This document shows positions 55,618-64,000 of a stretch of DNA of 64,000 nucleotides, in pieces. The stretch spans positions 1,860,001 to 1,924,000 of the forward strand of contig NZ_CP145608.1 in the NCBI RefSeq assembly GCF_036884295.1. The letters run 5' to 3'. Below the pieces are notes generated by a model. That model ran no database searches, was not told where the DNA came from, and saw only the letters and a program-made list of their open reading frames with translations. Source of the DNA: Brochothrix thermosphacta DSM 20171 = FSL F6-1036. Lineage in GTDB: Bacteria; Bacillota; Bacilli; Lactobacillales; Listeriaceae. How positions within the stretch are numbered: position 1 is the stretch's first letter; every line of letters starts with the position of its first letter. A program made the position numbers and the translations under genes.

Positions 55618-56865
55618 ATGAAGAAATTTGGGGTATTCTTTTTTGTTGTTTTGGCAAGTGCAGTTCTTGTATTAAGTGGTTGCGGTAAAGGGGCTTCATC
55701 CAGCGATAGTGATAAAGATGTACTAAGTGTTTGGGCAATGGGTGATGAAGCCACTCAATTTAAAACAATTGCAGATGACTTTAAAAAAGAAACTGGTATT
55801 ACATTAAAGGTACAAGCAATTCCATGGGGAAATGCGCATGATAAATTACTAACTGCTGTTGCATCTAAAAGTGGTCCCGATGTTATTCAAATGGGCTCAA
55901 GTTGGATGTCTGAATTTTCAAAAGCAAAAGCACTTCTACCAATAGATGAGTATATCGATAAATATCCTAACCTTGATCCTAAACGCTTCTATAAAGGCGC
56001 TGTTGAGTCAACTCAGTTTGACGGCAAAACATATGGTGTGCCTTGGTACAGTGAAACACGCGTTTTATACTACCGTACAGATACATTGAAAAAAGCTGGT
56101 TTTAACGAGCCTCCAAAAACATGGGATGAATTAGCAAAAGTTTCTAAAAAACTTGGTGACCGTGGTGATGACTTATACGGTTTAAACTTGGATCCCAAAG
56201 AACCAACAATGCCATTCATGCTTGCACGTCAAAATGGCTCTGAACTTGTAAAAGATGATAAATTACTTTTCAATCAAGCACCTTTCGTTGAAGCTGTAGA
56301 ATACATGGATAGCTTTTACAAAAATGGTTCTTCTCCTACATCTAACTTAGGTCTTAACCTAGTTCAATCATTTGGTGGCGATGAACCCATCATTCCAATG
56401 TTTGTTAGTGGTCCATGGATGATTGATACAATTAACACAACGATTCCTGATGTAAAAGGCAAATGGAATGTTGCTGTACTACCTAAAAAAGAAAATAACA
56501 TTTCTATTCTCGGTGGCGCTAACTGGTCTGTCTTTAACTACACAGATAAAAAAGAAAATGCTGTTAAATTCTTAGATTACATGTCAGATACAAAACATCA
56601 ACTTGAATGGATGAAACAAACAAAATCATTACCAGCAGTTACTGAAGCAGCTGATGATAAATCATTAAAAGATGATAAAATTTACCAAGTGTTTAACGAG
56701 CAATTAAAAACAGCTCAACCAGCAATGTTAACACCTAGTTTTGATCAATTCTCACAAAACTTTATCAATACATTTGAAGAAATCTACAAATCAGATACTG
56801 ATATTCAAAAAGCAATGGATAAATTCAACGAACAATCACAAGCAATATATGATAGCAAAAAATAA
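55618..56865 (+). CDS. Sugar ABC transporter substrate-binding lipoprotein, 415 aa
   Basis: Lipoprotein signal with lipobox LSGC near residue 22, then a family 1 extracellular solute-binding domain (VLSVWAMGDEATQFKTI, SGPDVIQMGSSWMSEF, GVPWYSETRVLYYRTD). By position it corresponds to the Listeria sophorooligosaccharide-binding protein, which captures beta-1,2-glucans of a few units. AGGAGGAGAG precedes the ATG at 55618; the upstream frame runs through the promoter and is rejected. A 212-nt untranslated interval with a long stem-loop separates it from the permease genes. Confidence 0.9.
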   Translation: MKKFGVFFFVVLASAVLVLSGCGKGASSSDSDKDVLSVWAMGDEATQFKTIADDFKKETGITLKVQAIPWGNAHDKLLTAVASKSGPDVIQMGSSWMSEFSKAKALLPIDEYIDKYPNLDPKRFYKGAVESTQFDGKTYGVPWYSETRVLYYRTDTLKKAGFNEPPKTWDELAKVSKKLGDRGDDLYGLNLDPKEPTMPFMLARQNGSELVKDDKLLFNQAPFVEAVEYMDSFYKNGSSPTSNLGLNLVQSFGGDEPIIPMFVSGPWMIDTINTTIPDVKGKWNVAVLPKKENNISILGGANWSVFNYTDKKENAVKFLDYMSDTKHQLEWMKQTKSLPAVTEAADDKSLKDDKIYQVFNEQLKTAQPAMLTPSFDQFSQNFINTFEEIYKSDTDIQKAMDKFNEQSQAIYDSKK

Positions 56866-56973
56866 ATAACGTAAAACCGAGAGTATTATGCCAAGTTTCC
56901 ACATTGTAGCCAAAGTAATATCAAACTGGTTTTGTATTTAAAACAAAACTTATTAATTTTCCTACAGGATCGT

Positions 56974-57030
56974 AAGGCTGGATAAAATATCAAGGAGTAA
57001 CGACCTAGATTGATATTTAAATTCAGTCTT
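56974..57030 (+). promoter_or_regulatory. Long intercistronic stem-loop in the ABC operon
   Basis: AAGGCTGGAT (56974-56983) pairs with the 3' arm ending AGTCTT (57030), and AAATATCAA with TTGATATTT, giving roughly 10 plus 9 bp around a small internal loop and a 16-nt apical loop. No T-run follows, so it is not a normal terminator. A role in protecting the upstream binding-protein mRNA from 3' decay is the usual reason for such structures. Confidence 0.6.
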
Positions 57031-57077
57031 ACAACTTTAAATGAGCTCTTTCGGTTTAAATTATAGGAGGTGCCATT

Positions 57078-57962
57078 TTGCGTTCTTTTTTTAATCAACG
57101 CGCTGGTTACGGCTTCATTATGCCAGCACTTATACTGTTAGTAATCTTCTCAATTTTGCCGATTCTAGTTGCTTTTGTTATCAGTTTTACCGATATGAAC
57201 TTAATTAGTTTAGGTGATTTCTCTACCCTTAATTTTGTTGGGCTTGATAATTATATCGCTGTTCTAAAGGATCCACTTTTTCTAAAATCAGTTAGCAACA
57301 CCGTTGTTTACGTTGTTATAGGTGTACCATTGGTTATCGCTTGTTCATTAGGTACGGCTTTGCTCATCAACTTTAGCCAAGCTAAAATCTTTGTGGCTTT
57401 CCGTTTAATCTTTTACACACCATCTATCACTAACGTTATTGCAGTCGCTGTTATTTGGTCTTATTTGTATAACCCACAATTCGGGTTTTTCAATTATTTA
57501 TTATCCTTCTTGCATATTCCACCAATCCAGTGGCTACAAGATCCAGCCATCGCTAAATATTCATTAATTATTTTAGCGGTTTGGAAAGCAATCGGTATTA
57601 ATATGATCATCTTTTTAGCCGCTCTTCAAGGGATTCCACGTGAATACTATGAAGCATCTGAATTGGATGGGGCCTCTCGCTGGCAACAACTATACAAAAT
57701 CACAATTCCACTTCTTAAATTTGCATTGTTCTTTGTTACTGTTACAACGCTTATTGGTTGGTTACAATTCTTCGAAGAACCTTTCATCATGACAGAAGGT
57801 GGACCATTAAATAGTACGATGTCTATCTCATTATATATTTATAACAATGGTTTCAAATTCAGTAACTTTGGATTTGCATCGGCTGCTTCCTTTATCTTGT
57901 TCATCGCTATTGTCGTCATCACATTGATCCAATTCCGTGGCCAAGCCAAAAAGGATAACTAA
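57078..57962 (+). CDS. Sugar ABC transporter permease, first subunit, 294 aa
   Basis: Six predicted membrane helices with the MalF-type order and the EAA loop EYYEASELDGASRWQQLYKI for contact with the ATPase. The start is TTG (57078-57080), with AGGAGG 7 nt upstream. It pairs with the downstream MalG-type permease (24-nt gap). The non-ATG start and the upstream stem-loop both point to lower expression than the binding protein. Confidence 0.9.
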   Translation: MRSFFNQRAGYGFIMPALILLVIFSILPILVAFVISFTDMNLISLGDFSTLNFVGLDNYIAVLKDPLFLKSVSNTVVYVVIGVPLVIACSLGTALLINFSQAKIFVAFRLIFYTPSITNVIAVAVIWSYLYNPQFGFFNYLLSFLHIPPIQWLQDPAIAKYSLIILAVWKAIGINMIIFLAALQGIPREYYEASELDGASRWQQLYKITIPLLKFALFFVTVTTLIGWLQFFEEPFIMTEGGPLNSTMSISLYIYNNGFKFSNFGFASAASFILFIAIVVITLIQFRGQAKKDN

Positions 57963-57986
57963 AATTGAGAAAGGGGCCTTCATCTT

Positions 57987-58808
57987 ATGTATGCAGCATC
58001 TAAAAAAAGTAAAATTATCGTTGGATGTATTTTAGCGATTGGTGGATTGTTCATGATCCTTCCATTTGTTTGGATGATACTTTCATCATTTAAAACAGAA
58101 GCCGAAATTGCGCAAATACCACCGACTATTTTACCGCAACATTGGACATTCAATAACTTTATTGAGCTATTTACTCGTCTTAACTTTTTCCAATATCTCA
58201 TTAATACGCTAATTATCGTCTTCTTCTCGTTTATTGGTTTATTCCTAAACGCAATGGCAGGCTATGGTTTTGCGAAATATAAAATGAAACATAAAAACAA
58301 ACTCTTTTACCTTGTTTTAATGACAATGATGATTCCTGGACAAGTAACAATGATCCCAGTTTACCTCATCATTCAAATGGCTGGGTTAACAAACACACTG
58401 ACAGGGATTGTTTTACCAGGACTGGTTGGTGCCTTCGGGATTTTCCTTTTCCGACAGTTCATGTCAACGATTCCCGATGAGCTTTTAGAAGCGGCACGGC
58501 TCGATGGTGCAAGTGAGTTTTACATTTTCTGGAAAATTATCATTCCAATTTCACGACCTGTTCTTGCGGTACAAGGTATCCTGACATTTATTGGTGGCTG
58601 GAACGCATTCCTATGGCCGTTAATTGTAGCTAACGATGAACGTTACTATACATTATCTGTTGGATTATCATTACTTAAAGGACAACATGCCAGTAACTTT
58701 GCTCTTCAAATGGCAGGTTCAAGTTTCATGGTTATTCCAATCATTATCATCTTCTTATTCTTCCAAAAACATATACTTAAAGGATTTAACATCTCAGGTC
58801 TGAAATAA
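57987..58808 (+). CDS. Sugar ABC transporter permease, second subunit, 273 aa
   Basis: MalG-type permease with six membrane helices and the EAA loop LEAARLDGASEFYIFWKI. GAAAGGGG precedes the ATG. Forms the membrane channel with the preceding permease. Confidence 0.92.
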   Translation: MYAASKKSKIIVGCILAIGGLFMILPFVWMILSSFKTEAEIAQIPPTILPQHWTFNNFIELFTRLNFFQYLINTLIIVFFSFIGLFLNAMAGYGFAKYKMKHKNKLFYLVLMTMMIPGQVTMIPVYLIIQMAGLTNTLTGIVLPGLVGAFGIFLFRQFMSTIPDELLEAARLDGASEFYIFWKIIIPISRPVLAVQGILTFIGGWNAFLWPLIVANDERYYTLSVGLSLLKGQHASNFALQMAGSSFMVIPIIIIFLFFQKHILKGFNISGLK

Positions 58809-58830
58809 ACAGTTTGAAAGGAGTAACGAC

Positions 58831-59934
58831 ATGTCACAAATAAGCTTACGCAACATAGAAAAAATATACGAGGGTTCAACTGAACCTTCAGTAAAAGATT
58901 TTAACCTTGAAATTGAAGACAAAGAATTTATCGTTTTTGTTGGACCTTCTGGTTGTGGTAAATCAACAACGCTACGTATGATTGCTGGACTTGAAACTAT
59001 TTCTGGTGGAGAACTATATATTAAAGATAAATTAGTTAATAAAACACCGCCGAAAGATCGTGATATTGCGATGGTTTTCCAAAACTATGCGCTTTACCCT
59101 CATCTTTCAGTTTATGAGAACATGGCATTTGGTTTAAAATTGCGTAAAGTTCCTAAAAATGAAATCAAAGAACGTATTGCTGATGCCGCTGAAACGCTTG
59201 GTTTAACAGACTTTTTAAAACGTAAACCTTCAGCTCTTTCAGGTGGGCAACGCCAACGTGTGGCTTTAGGACGTGCGATTGTACGAGAAGCGCCTATCTT
59301 TCTAATGGATGAGCCCTTGTCTAACTTAGATGCGAAGCTTCGTGTGCAAATGCGTGCTGAAATTACACGATTGCATAAACACCTTAACAACACAATTATC
59401 TATGTCACACATGATCAAACAGAAGCAATGACAATGGCCACTCGTATCGTTGTCATGAAAGATGGTGTTATTCAACAAATTGGTGCACCCATTGATGTTT
59501 ATAACACACCTAACAACGTTTTTGTTGCTAGTTTTATTGGGACACCTGCTATGAACTTCTTCCATGGTAAAATCGAAGGTTCGTCGTTTGTCTCTGATGA
59601 CTTTACCATTGGTGTTCCTGAAGGTCATTTAAAAACATTAACTCGTGATGGTTATCAAGGTAAATCAATCATCCTCGGTATTCGCCCAGAAGATATTAAA
59701 GATGATCCGATTGCATTTGATGCTTACCCTGACTACACAATCCAATCAACAACAATTGTAGCTGAATTAACTGGAGCAGAGTTCCTCCTACACAGTAAAA
59801 TCGGTAAAACTAATTTTACTGCACGTGTTAATTCACGCACGATCCATAAAGCTAATGAGCAAACGTCACTTGTTTTAGAAATGAGTAAAGCACATTTCTT
59901 TGATGCTGAGACTGAACAACGTTTGTCATTATAA
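58831..59934 (+). CDS. msmK: Sugar ABC transporter ATP-binding protein (MsmK/UgpC-like), 367 aa
   Basis: ABC cassette with Walker A GPSGCGKST, Q-loop VFQNYALYP, signature LSGGQRQRVALGRA, Walker B IFLMDEPLSNLDAKLR and switch THDQTEAM. The C-terminal 130 residues are a MalK/TOBE-type regulatory domain (FIGTPAMNFF, ILGIRPEDI). It powers carbohydrate uptake and may serve other importers too, as MsmK does. Its presence inside this cluster makes the importer self-sufficient. AAAGGAG precedes the ATG. Confidence 0.93.
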   Translation: MSQISLRNIEKIYEGSTEPSVKDFNLEIEDKEFIVFVGPSGCGKSTTLRMIAGLETISGGELYIKDKLVNKTPPKDRDIAMVFQNYALYPHLSVYENMAFGLKLRKVPKNEIKERIADAAETLGLTDFLKRKPSALSGGQRQRVALGRAIVREAPIFLMDEPLSNLDAKLRVQMRAEITRLHKHLNNTIIYVTHDQTEAMTMATRIVVMKDGVIQQIGAPIDVYNTPNNVFVASFIGTPAMNFFHGKIEGSSFVSDDFTIGVPEGHLKTLTRDGYQGKSIILGIRPEDIKDDPIAFDAYPDYTIQSTTIVAELTGAEFLLHSKIGKTNFTARVNSRTIHKANEQTSLVLEMSKAHFFDAETEQRLSL

Positions 59935-59935
59935 T

Positions 59936-59974
59936 AAAAAGCGTTCACATCAATTTTTCGATGTGAACGCTTTT
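59936..59974. terminator. Bidirectional terminator after the ABC operon
   Basis: Perfect arms AAAAAGCGTTCACATC and GATGTGAACGCTTTTT around an 8-nt loop, with T-run on the plus strand and A-run leading in. It also serves the converging LPXTG locus. Confidence 0.9.
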
Positions 59975-59975
59975 T

Positions 59976-61307
59976 TTATTTTTGCAATCTTCTAAGTATG
60001 AAATAACTACCCAGTATTATTAAGGTAAAACCTGCAATTGGATAAAGTAATAAATGATTACTCTCCTCACCGGTATGCGGTAATGAATTTGAATCAGGCG
60101 TTGTTCCTGTATCAGGCGTTGTGCTTGAATCAGACGTTTTGCTTGAATCAGACGTTGTGCTTGAATCAGACGTTGTGCTTGAATCAGACGTTGTGCTTGA
60201 ATCAGACGTTGTGCTTGAATCAGACGTTGTACTTGAATCAGACGTTGTGCTTGAATCAGACGTTGTGCTTGAGTCAGGCGTTGTGCTTGAATCAGACGTT
60301 GTGCTTGAGTCAGGCGTTGTATCAGACTCGGTTGTTGTGTCAGGCGGGTTAGAACCGTCTCCACCACCATCTCCACCATTTATTGGCGTATAACCATCAA
60401 ATATAACTTCAGATATTTCACTACCCGTTGCTTTTACCGTATTTGTATAGCGACTAGATTCACCGTTATCAGTCGCACGTGTATCATAAGCGATAATAGC
60501 AGTGTTTTTAAAACTACCTAAATCAACGCTGAATGTTGTATCTGATTGAACAGCAAATTGTTCAGGTAATATGAATTTTTCAATATTAAAGTCAACATCA
60601 CTTGTGTAATCCGCATATATTCCTCGGAAAGAATCTGGTATAAGTTTTTGATTTGGACCTACAATATCATTTAAAATAATATCTTTTAAGTCATAACGAG
60701 CATAATTCACACGTATAATCCAATGAATAAGTGTGGGGTCTGCTTTATCAATTTCACCTGTCTTCACTAAGGTTTCATTTGGATCCTGAACACCATCTGG
60801 TGTAATACCCACCGTTGTCTGTCCATATTGTCCTCAATCTAAAATAACACTTTCTTTTCCACCAATTAAATTACGATCCCATAGTACCCAAAATTTAGCA
60901 AAACCATGTAATGTATCATATTTAGTTGCTTGGTTATTAAATGTAATTGTAATAAATCCAGATGATTGAGCAACAAAAGCTGAACCAATTATTACACTCT
61001 CATCCGTACTACTTTTAATATCAAAAGTAATATCTTTAGCGACCACGAGCTCTTTTGGTAATTGTAACTTAAGCGTGTCACCTGCTACCAATTCTCCCTT
61101 TTTAAAGCTGAAATCATATTTTACCTGCATCGATTCATATTGTCCAAAATCAGATTTTGGATTGTTATTCCCATCTAACAATTCAATGTTAGTAATGTGT
61201 TCCTGTCCCTTTTCAGCTGCAAAAACCTGTGTTGTCAAATTACTCAGACTTACTAAAAAAAGGCTTAGTACGGCTACCACTTTAACTATTTTCCCCAACA
61301 TATACAC
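59976..61307 (-). pseudogene. LPXTG adhesin-like gene interrupted by an in-frame TGA
   Basis: The 5' part (157 codons, 60834-61307) encodes a signal peptide and an adhesin-type beta domain (FSFKKGELVAGDTLKLQLP) and ends at TGA (60834-60836). The same frame continues directly as GQYGQTTVGITPDG into 278 more codons with DSSTTS-type repeats, the sorting signal LPHTGEES, a membrane helix and a basic tail. A single base change (for example from TGG or CGA) explains the stop. The intact protein would be about 443 residues, related in layout to the LPXTG protein at 37212. GGGGG precedes the GTG start. Confidence 0.82.
60085..60335 (-). repeat. 18-bp coding tandem repeat (DSSTTS array)
   Basis: About 13 copies of an 18-bp unit (plus-strand form GTGCTTGAATCAGACGTT with small variants), coding a Ser/Thr/Asp-rich stalk. 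Some copies have GTC and GGC variants. Confidence 0.85.
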
Positions 61308-61458
61308 TTTTACCCCCTTTTTTTATAACCACTTATTACTTTTAAAAATTCCACTTATCCCTTAATAAATAGAATTTATTGTAATAATTATAGCATGTTT
61401 TTTCATTTTTTGGATAATTCAGAACTTTTATACCGCTCTACTAAATTTATCCAACTAG

Positions 61459-61496
61459 AAAAAAAGATAATAACTAACTAGTAGTTATTATCTTTC
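61459..61496 (-). terminator. Terminator of the HAD-photolyase operon
   Basis: On the minus strand an 11-bp GATAATAACTA/TAGTTATTATC stem with a 5-nt loop and seven T residues, just after the photolyase stop. Confidence 0.88.
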
Positions 61497-61516
61497 TGAA
61501 AACATTTATATAGGAA

Positions 61517-62899
61517 CTATTTTATTTCATCTAGCTTTTTAAAACGCTCAATGGCTGCTAAACGCGCTTTTGCATGATCTACTATCGGTATTATATAAGA
61601 GATATTATATTTATGCGGTTCATGTATATGTTTTGACGCTACATCAACTAATTCGGGAATCCATTCACGTATAAAATCACCTTGTGCATCAAATCGTTCA
61701 CTTTGCACAGTTGGGTTAAAAATACGGAAGTAAGGCACTGCATCTACACCCGTAGATGCGGCCCATTGCCAACCGCCAATATTGGATGCAGCATCATAAT
61801 CGATGAGACGTTCAGAAAAATAACGTTCACCTTCACGCCAATCAATTCCTAAATCCTTCACTAAGAAAGATGCAACAATCATGCGTAAGCGATTATGCAT
61901 CCAACCAGTGCAGTTGAGTTGTTTCATTGCAGCATCAACAATCGGAAAACCGGTTTCTCCAACAGACCATGCTTTAAATCCAGTCGGGTTTTTTTCCCAT
62001 TCAATCGCGCGATATTTAGGCATGATTTCGTTGTTTTTTTCATCGGGATGATAACAAGCAATCATTTGATAAAAATCACGCCATGCCAACTCTTTAATAT
62101 AAGTTGCTTGGCCACGCGCTTCTGTCGACTGAGCAGCGTGAAATACCTCAACAATAGATAAAACGCCTACTTTTAAATAAGGCGATAGACGACTTGTTCC
62201 TTCAATAGAAGGGATATCTCGTGCTGTATCATAATTTTCTAATCCGTTTTTCAAAAACGTCATCATTTGTTGACGAGCTGCTTCTAATCCGATTGTATCA
62301 TCCCAGTAGCTTGGCTTTAAGTCAGTTACTAGCTCATTAAAGACCTTTTCTCCCTTTTTAAAACAAGTTAATTGAGCTTTTTCAGCTGTTATAAACTGGA
62401 CCTTTAACCGATGATAGCCCGGTTTTTCTAGCGTAACCCACTGACGAAAATAAGGTGTAAAAACCTTATATGGTGAACCATCAGGTTTCATTACATCATA
62501 AACAGAATGTAGATGCCCATCAAGAAATTGTTGATAAGGTATCGTATTTTTTTCAAGAAGAGCTATCAACTGTTCATCACGTTTCAAACCAAAGCCTGAC
62601 ATTTGCCGATTAAAATAAAAACTGATATCGTTACCTATCTCAGTGATTAGCTCTTGAAATGCTTCTTCAACGGTCCCTACTATAAAATGCAAAGGGGCTA
62701 TTTTGCGACACTCCTGTTTAAACCATTCCACAGTTTTAAAAAAATAATCATGACGAGCAGTACCTGCAGCAAATTGCTCTGGGTTTAGATGAAACAAAAA
62801 TAGCAACTCATCCTGAGGTTGTTTTGCAGCTATAGCAGCCGCTAATGCTGGTTGTTGATCAAACCTTAAATCATTTCGAAACAAAACAATATGTTTCAT
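61517..62899 (-). CDS. phr: Deoxyribodipyrimidine photolyase, 460 aa
   Basis: Light-driven repair of cyclobutane pyrimidine dimers. The N-terminal alpha/beta antenna domain (VLFRNDLRFDQQPAL) is followed by the FAD-binding helical domain with TSRLSPYLKVGVLS, ELAWRDFYQMIACYHP, MHNRLRMIVASFLVKDLGIDWR-type sequence and the signature DYDAASNIGGWQWAASTG. Length is that of class I CPD photolyases. It follows the HAD phosphatase gene by 4 nt. Confidence 0.93.
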   Translation of the reverse strand: MKHIVLFRNDLRFDQQPALAAAIAAKQPQDELLFLFHLNPEQFAAGTARHDYFFKTVEWFKQECRKIAPLHFIVGTVEEAFQELITEIGNDISFYFNRQMSGFGLKRDEQLIALLEKNTIPYQQFLDGHLHSVYDVMKPDGSPYKVFTPYFRQWVTLEKPGYHRLKVQFITAEKAQLTCFKKGEKVFNELVTDLKPSYWDDTIGLEAARQQMMTFLKNGLENYDTARDIPSIEGTSRLSPYLKVGVLSIVEVFHAAQSTEARGQATYIKELAWRDFYQMIACYHPDEKNNEIMPKYRAIEWEKNPTGFKAWSVGETGFPIVDAAMKQLNCTGWMHNRLRMIVASFLVKDLGIDWREGERYFSERLIDYDAASNIGGWQWAASTGVDAVPYFRIFNPTVQSERFDAQGDFIREWIPELVDVASKHIHEPHKYNISYIIPIVDHAKARLAAIERFKKLDEIK

Positions 62900-62903
62900 A
62901 ACT

Positions 62904-63737
62904 TTAACCTAACAGATGTTGTTTCACGAAGCGTCCAACGCCACCTTCGTTACTATCAACTTCAGAGATAAAAGTAGCGGCTTCTTTCACGACATCTTTA
63001 GCGTTACACATCGCTAAGCTTTGCGGAGTTGATTGTAGCATTGAAATGTCATTTTCATTGTCTCCACAAGTTAAAGTTGTTTCTAATTCGAGATAACCGT
63101 GTTCAGCCAACCATTCTACTGCCGCGCCTTTAGTACTGTTTCCAACCATAACATCCAATAAGTTTGGTCCTGAAATAACTGTTTCAACATCTAATTTAAG
63201 GAATTCAGCACGCACTTTATTTAATAGCTCATTATCTTCAATGATAACAAGCATTTTTAGCATTGCTTCATCCTCGTGTAATGCCCCAAGGATATCAGGA
63301 GTAATTGTATAAGGTGTTTTTTCATCCTCTGTTTTTGCTTGTTCATTCATTTTTACATAACGTGTCATTGTTCCGTATAATTCAGGGCTTAATAAACGTT
63401 CTGTCGTATAAATGTGATAAGGTACGTCATGTGCTTTGGCAATTGAAACCGTTTGTTCCATGATTGACATTGGTACGGCATTTTTATACAATACTTTCCC
63501 TGTTTCCCAGTCACGAATAAGTGCACCATTACATGAAATCACTGGTAATTTGATATTCAGCTGTGACGCATATAAACGTGCACCTAAATCTAACCGTCCA
63601 GTTGCCATAATTAAATTGCCGCCCTGTGCTTGCCATTCAGCAAACGCTTCTAGTGTAATAGGATGTAATTCTTTCGTTGATGTTAATGCTGTGCCATCCA
63701 TATCAGTTACAATTGTTTTAATATGTTTTAAAGTCAT
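62904..63737 (-). CDS. Cof-type HAD-IIB family phosphatase, 277 aa
   Basis: HAD hydrolase with motif I DMDGTALTS (nucleophile Asp12), motif II in ATGRLD, and motif IV GDNENDISML near residue 225. The Cof-type cap lies between. These act on small phosphorylated metabolites such as flavin or sugar phosphates; the substrate here is unknown. A flavin link to the adjacent photolyase is possible but speculative. AGGAGG precedes the ATG; an extended -10 (TATGGTAAAAT) lies near 63786-63796 on the minus strand. Confidence 0.9.
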   Translation of the reverse strand: MTLKHIKTIVTDMDGTALTSTKELHPITLEAFAEWQAQGGNLIMATGRLDLGARLYASQLNIKLPVISCNGALIRDWETGKVLYKNAVPMSIMEQTVSIAKAHDVPYHIYTTERLLSPELYGTMTRYVKMNEQAKTEDEKTPYTITPDILGALHEDEAMLKMLVIIEDNELLNKVRAEFLKLDVETVISGPNLLDVMVGNSTKGAAVEWLAEHGYLELETTLTCGDNENDISMLQSTPQSLAMCNAKDVVKEAATFISEVDSNEGGVGRFVKQHLLG

Positions 63738-63881
63738 GTTTGTAGCCTCCTGATAAATATTTCAGTCCTTAAGACTGTGCCCTTCTATTTTACCATAAAA
63801 GTAGCAACGTTCTACCCTTCCAAAAATAAAGAACTCGCTTTTAAAGCTTCCCTATAAAATGCAGGTTATCATTGTGTTTCA

Positions 63882-63916
63882 AAAAAAAACCACCCACTAA
63901 TTAAAGTGGATGGTTA
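63882..63916 (-). terminator. Terminator after rplT
   Basis: On the minus strand an AACCATCCAC/GTGGGTGGTT stem with one G.U pair and an 8-nt loop, followed by T residues, directly after the rplT stop. Confidence 0.88.
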
Positions 63917-63923
63917 AATGTTA

Positions 63924-64000
63924 TTATTTAGCTAATTCAACTTTAGCTGCATCACATAATTGTGTGAATGCTGCAAAGTCATTAACTGCTAATTCAGCTA
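63924..64000 (-). CDS. rplT: 50S ribosomal protein L20, C-terminal end (partial)
   Basis: Only the last 25 codons are in the window: LAVNDFAAFTQLCDAAKVEL then AK and stop. This matches the C-terminus of L20 (Bacillus: [20 protein letters not shown]). The gene continues beyond 64000 on the minus strand; infC and rpmI would be expected upstream of it in the infC-rpmI-rplT operon. The terminator follows at once, so it is the last gene of its operon. Confidence 0.85.
   Translation of the reverse strand, partial: AELAVNDFAAFTQLCDAAKVELAK

Noticed and set aside
60038-60393. Plus- and minus-strand open frames across the DSSTTS repeats
   Set aside because: Same cause: an 18-bp repeat without stops. 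The frame ending in LPHTG is the real one.
60834-60836. TGA as selenocysteine codon
   Set aside because: Surface adhesins are not selenoproteins, no SECIS-like hairpin was apparent, and no selenium genes are in the window.
1-64000. tRNA and rRNA genes
   Set aside because: None was recognised on either strand; T-box and riboswitch leaders are the only clear structured RNAs.

Overview
The window looks like chromosome of a low-GC Gram-positive bacterium (Bacillota), most likely Listeriaceae, with Brochothrix as my best guess. That guess rests on remembered synteny and was not searched. The supports are Bacillus/Listeria-type blocks (tsaE-tsaB-rimI-tsaD facing a YdiF-type ABC-F gene; cvpA-mutS2-trxA then uvrC and a lysine-riboswitch lysC; T-box-pheS-pheT beside a SpoU methylase), a cluster matching the beta-1,2-glucan (sophorooligosaccharide) locus known from Listeria innocua, LPXTG surface proteins and Gram-positive promoters and terminators.

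Layout. 0.1-6.5 kb: ABC-F ATPase, a padR-HAAS-DUF4097 operon, and an operon of a small basic secreted peptide with an ABC-2 transporter. 6.8-12.1 kb: t6A-tRNA genes (tsaE, tsaB, rimI, tsaD) with fumC inserted, and a RodA/FtsW protein. 12.3-20 kb: lysC behind a lysine riboswitch, argCJBD and uvrC. 20-23 kb: an unknown HTH-ended protein whose 3' region is a modular repeat array, then a secreted metzincin-like protease and a lipoprotein. 23-37 kb: trxA, mutS2, cvpA, a nitroreductase, pheST with a T-box, hxlR, dut, an rRNA methylase, a small membrane protein followed by a second repeat array, fni and topB. 37-44.5 kb: accessory region with an LPXTG protein carrying about 45 four-residue repeats, a SpoIIM-like membrane protein, a frameshifted FIVAR protein, a dead ISL3-type element and an intact one. 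44.5-48.1 kb: an A+T-rich pair (CDP-glycerol glycerophosphotransferase-like and an unknown protein) behind a promoter plus terminator-like leader. 48.2-60 kb: sugar locus, with esterase, LacI regulator, GH94 phosphorylase and GH3 glucosidase leftward and a complete ABC importer rightward from a shared control region with two identical operators and a cre site. 60-64 kb: a second LPXTG gene broken by an in-frame TGA, a photolyase, a HAD phosphatase and the 3' end of rplT.

How parts work together. In the sugar locus, the binding protein, two permeases and MsmK-like ATPase import beta-1,2-gluco-oligosaccharides; GH94 phosphorolyses them, GH3 cleaves the short products, and the LacI protein with CcpA controls both directions. 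argCJBD makes ornithine from glutamate, and lysC is switched off by lysine. The Tsa proteins make t6A37 on tRNAs.

Less ordinary signals: a dispersed modular intergenic repeat family with two hairpins that keep pairing when sequence changes; a GC-rich, possibly pseudoknotted segment at the 3' end of the intact ISL3 element; a small cationic secreted peptide with its own ABC transporter; a probable stabilising stem-loop inside the sugar ABC operon; and two surface-protein genes each broken by one small lesion. No tRNA, rRNA or CRISPR array was seen.
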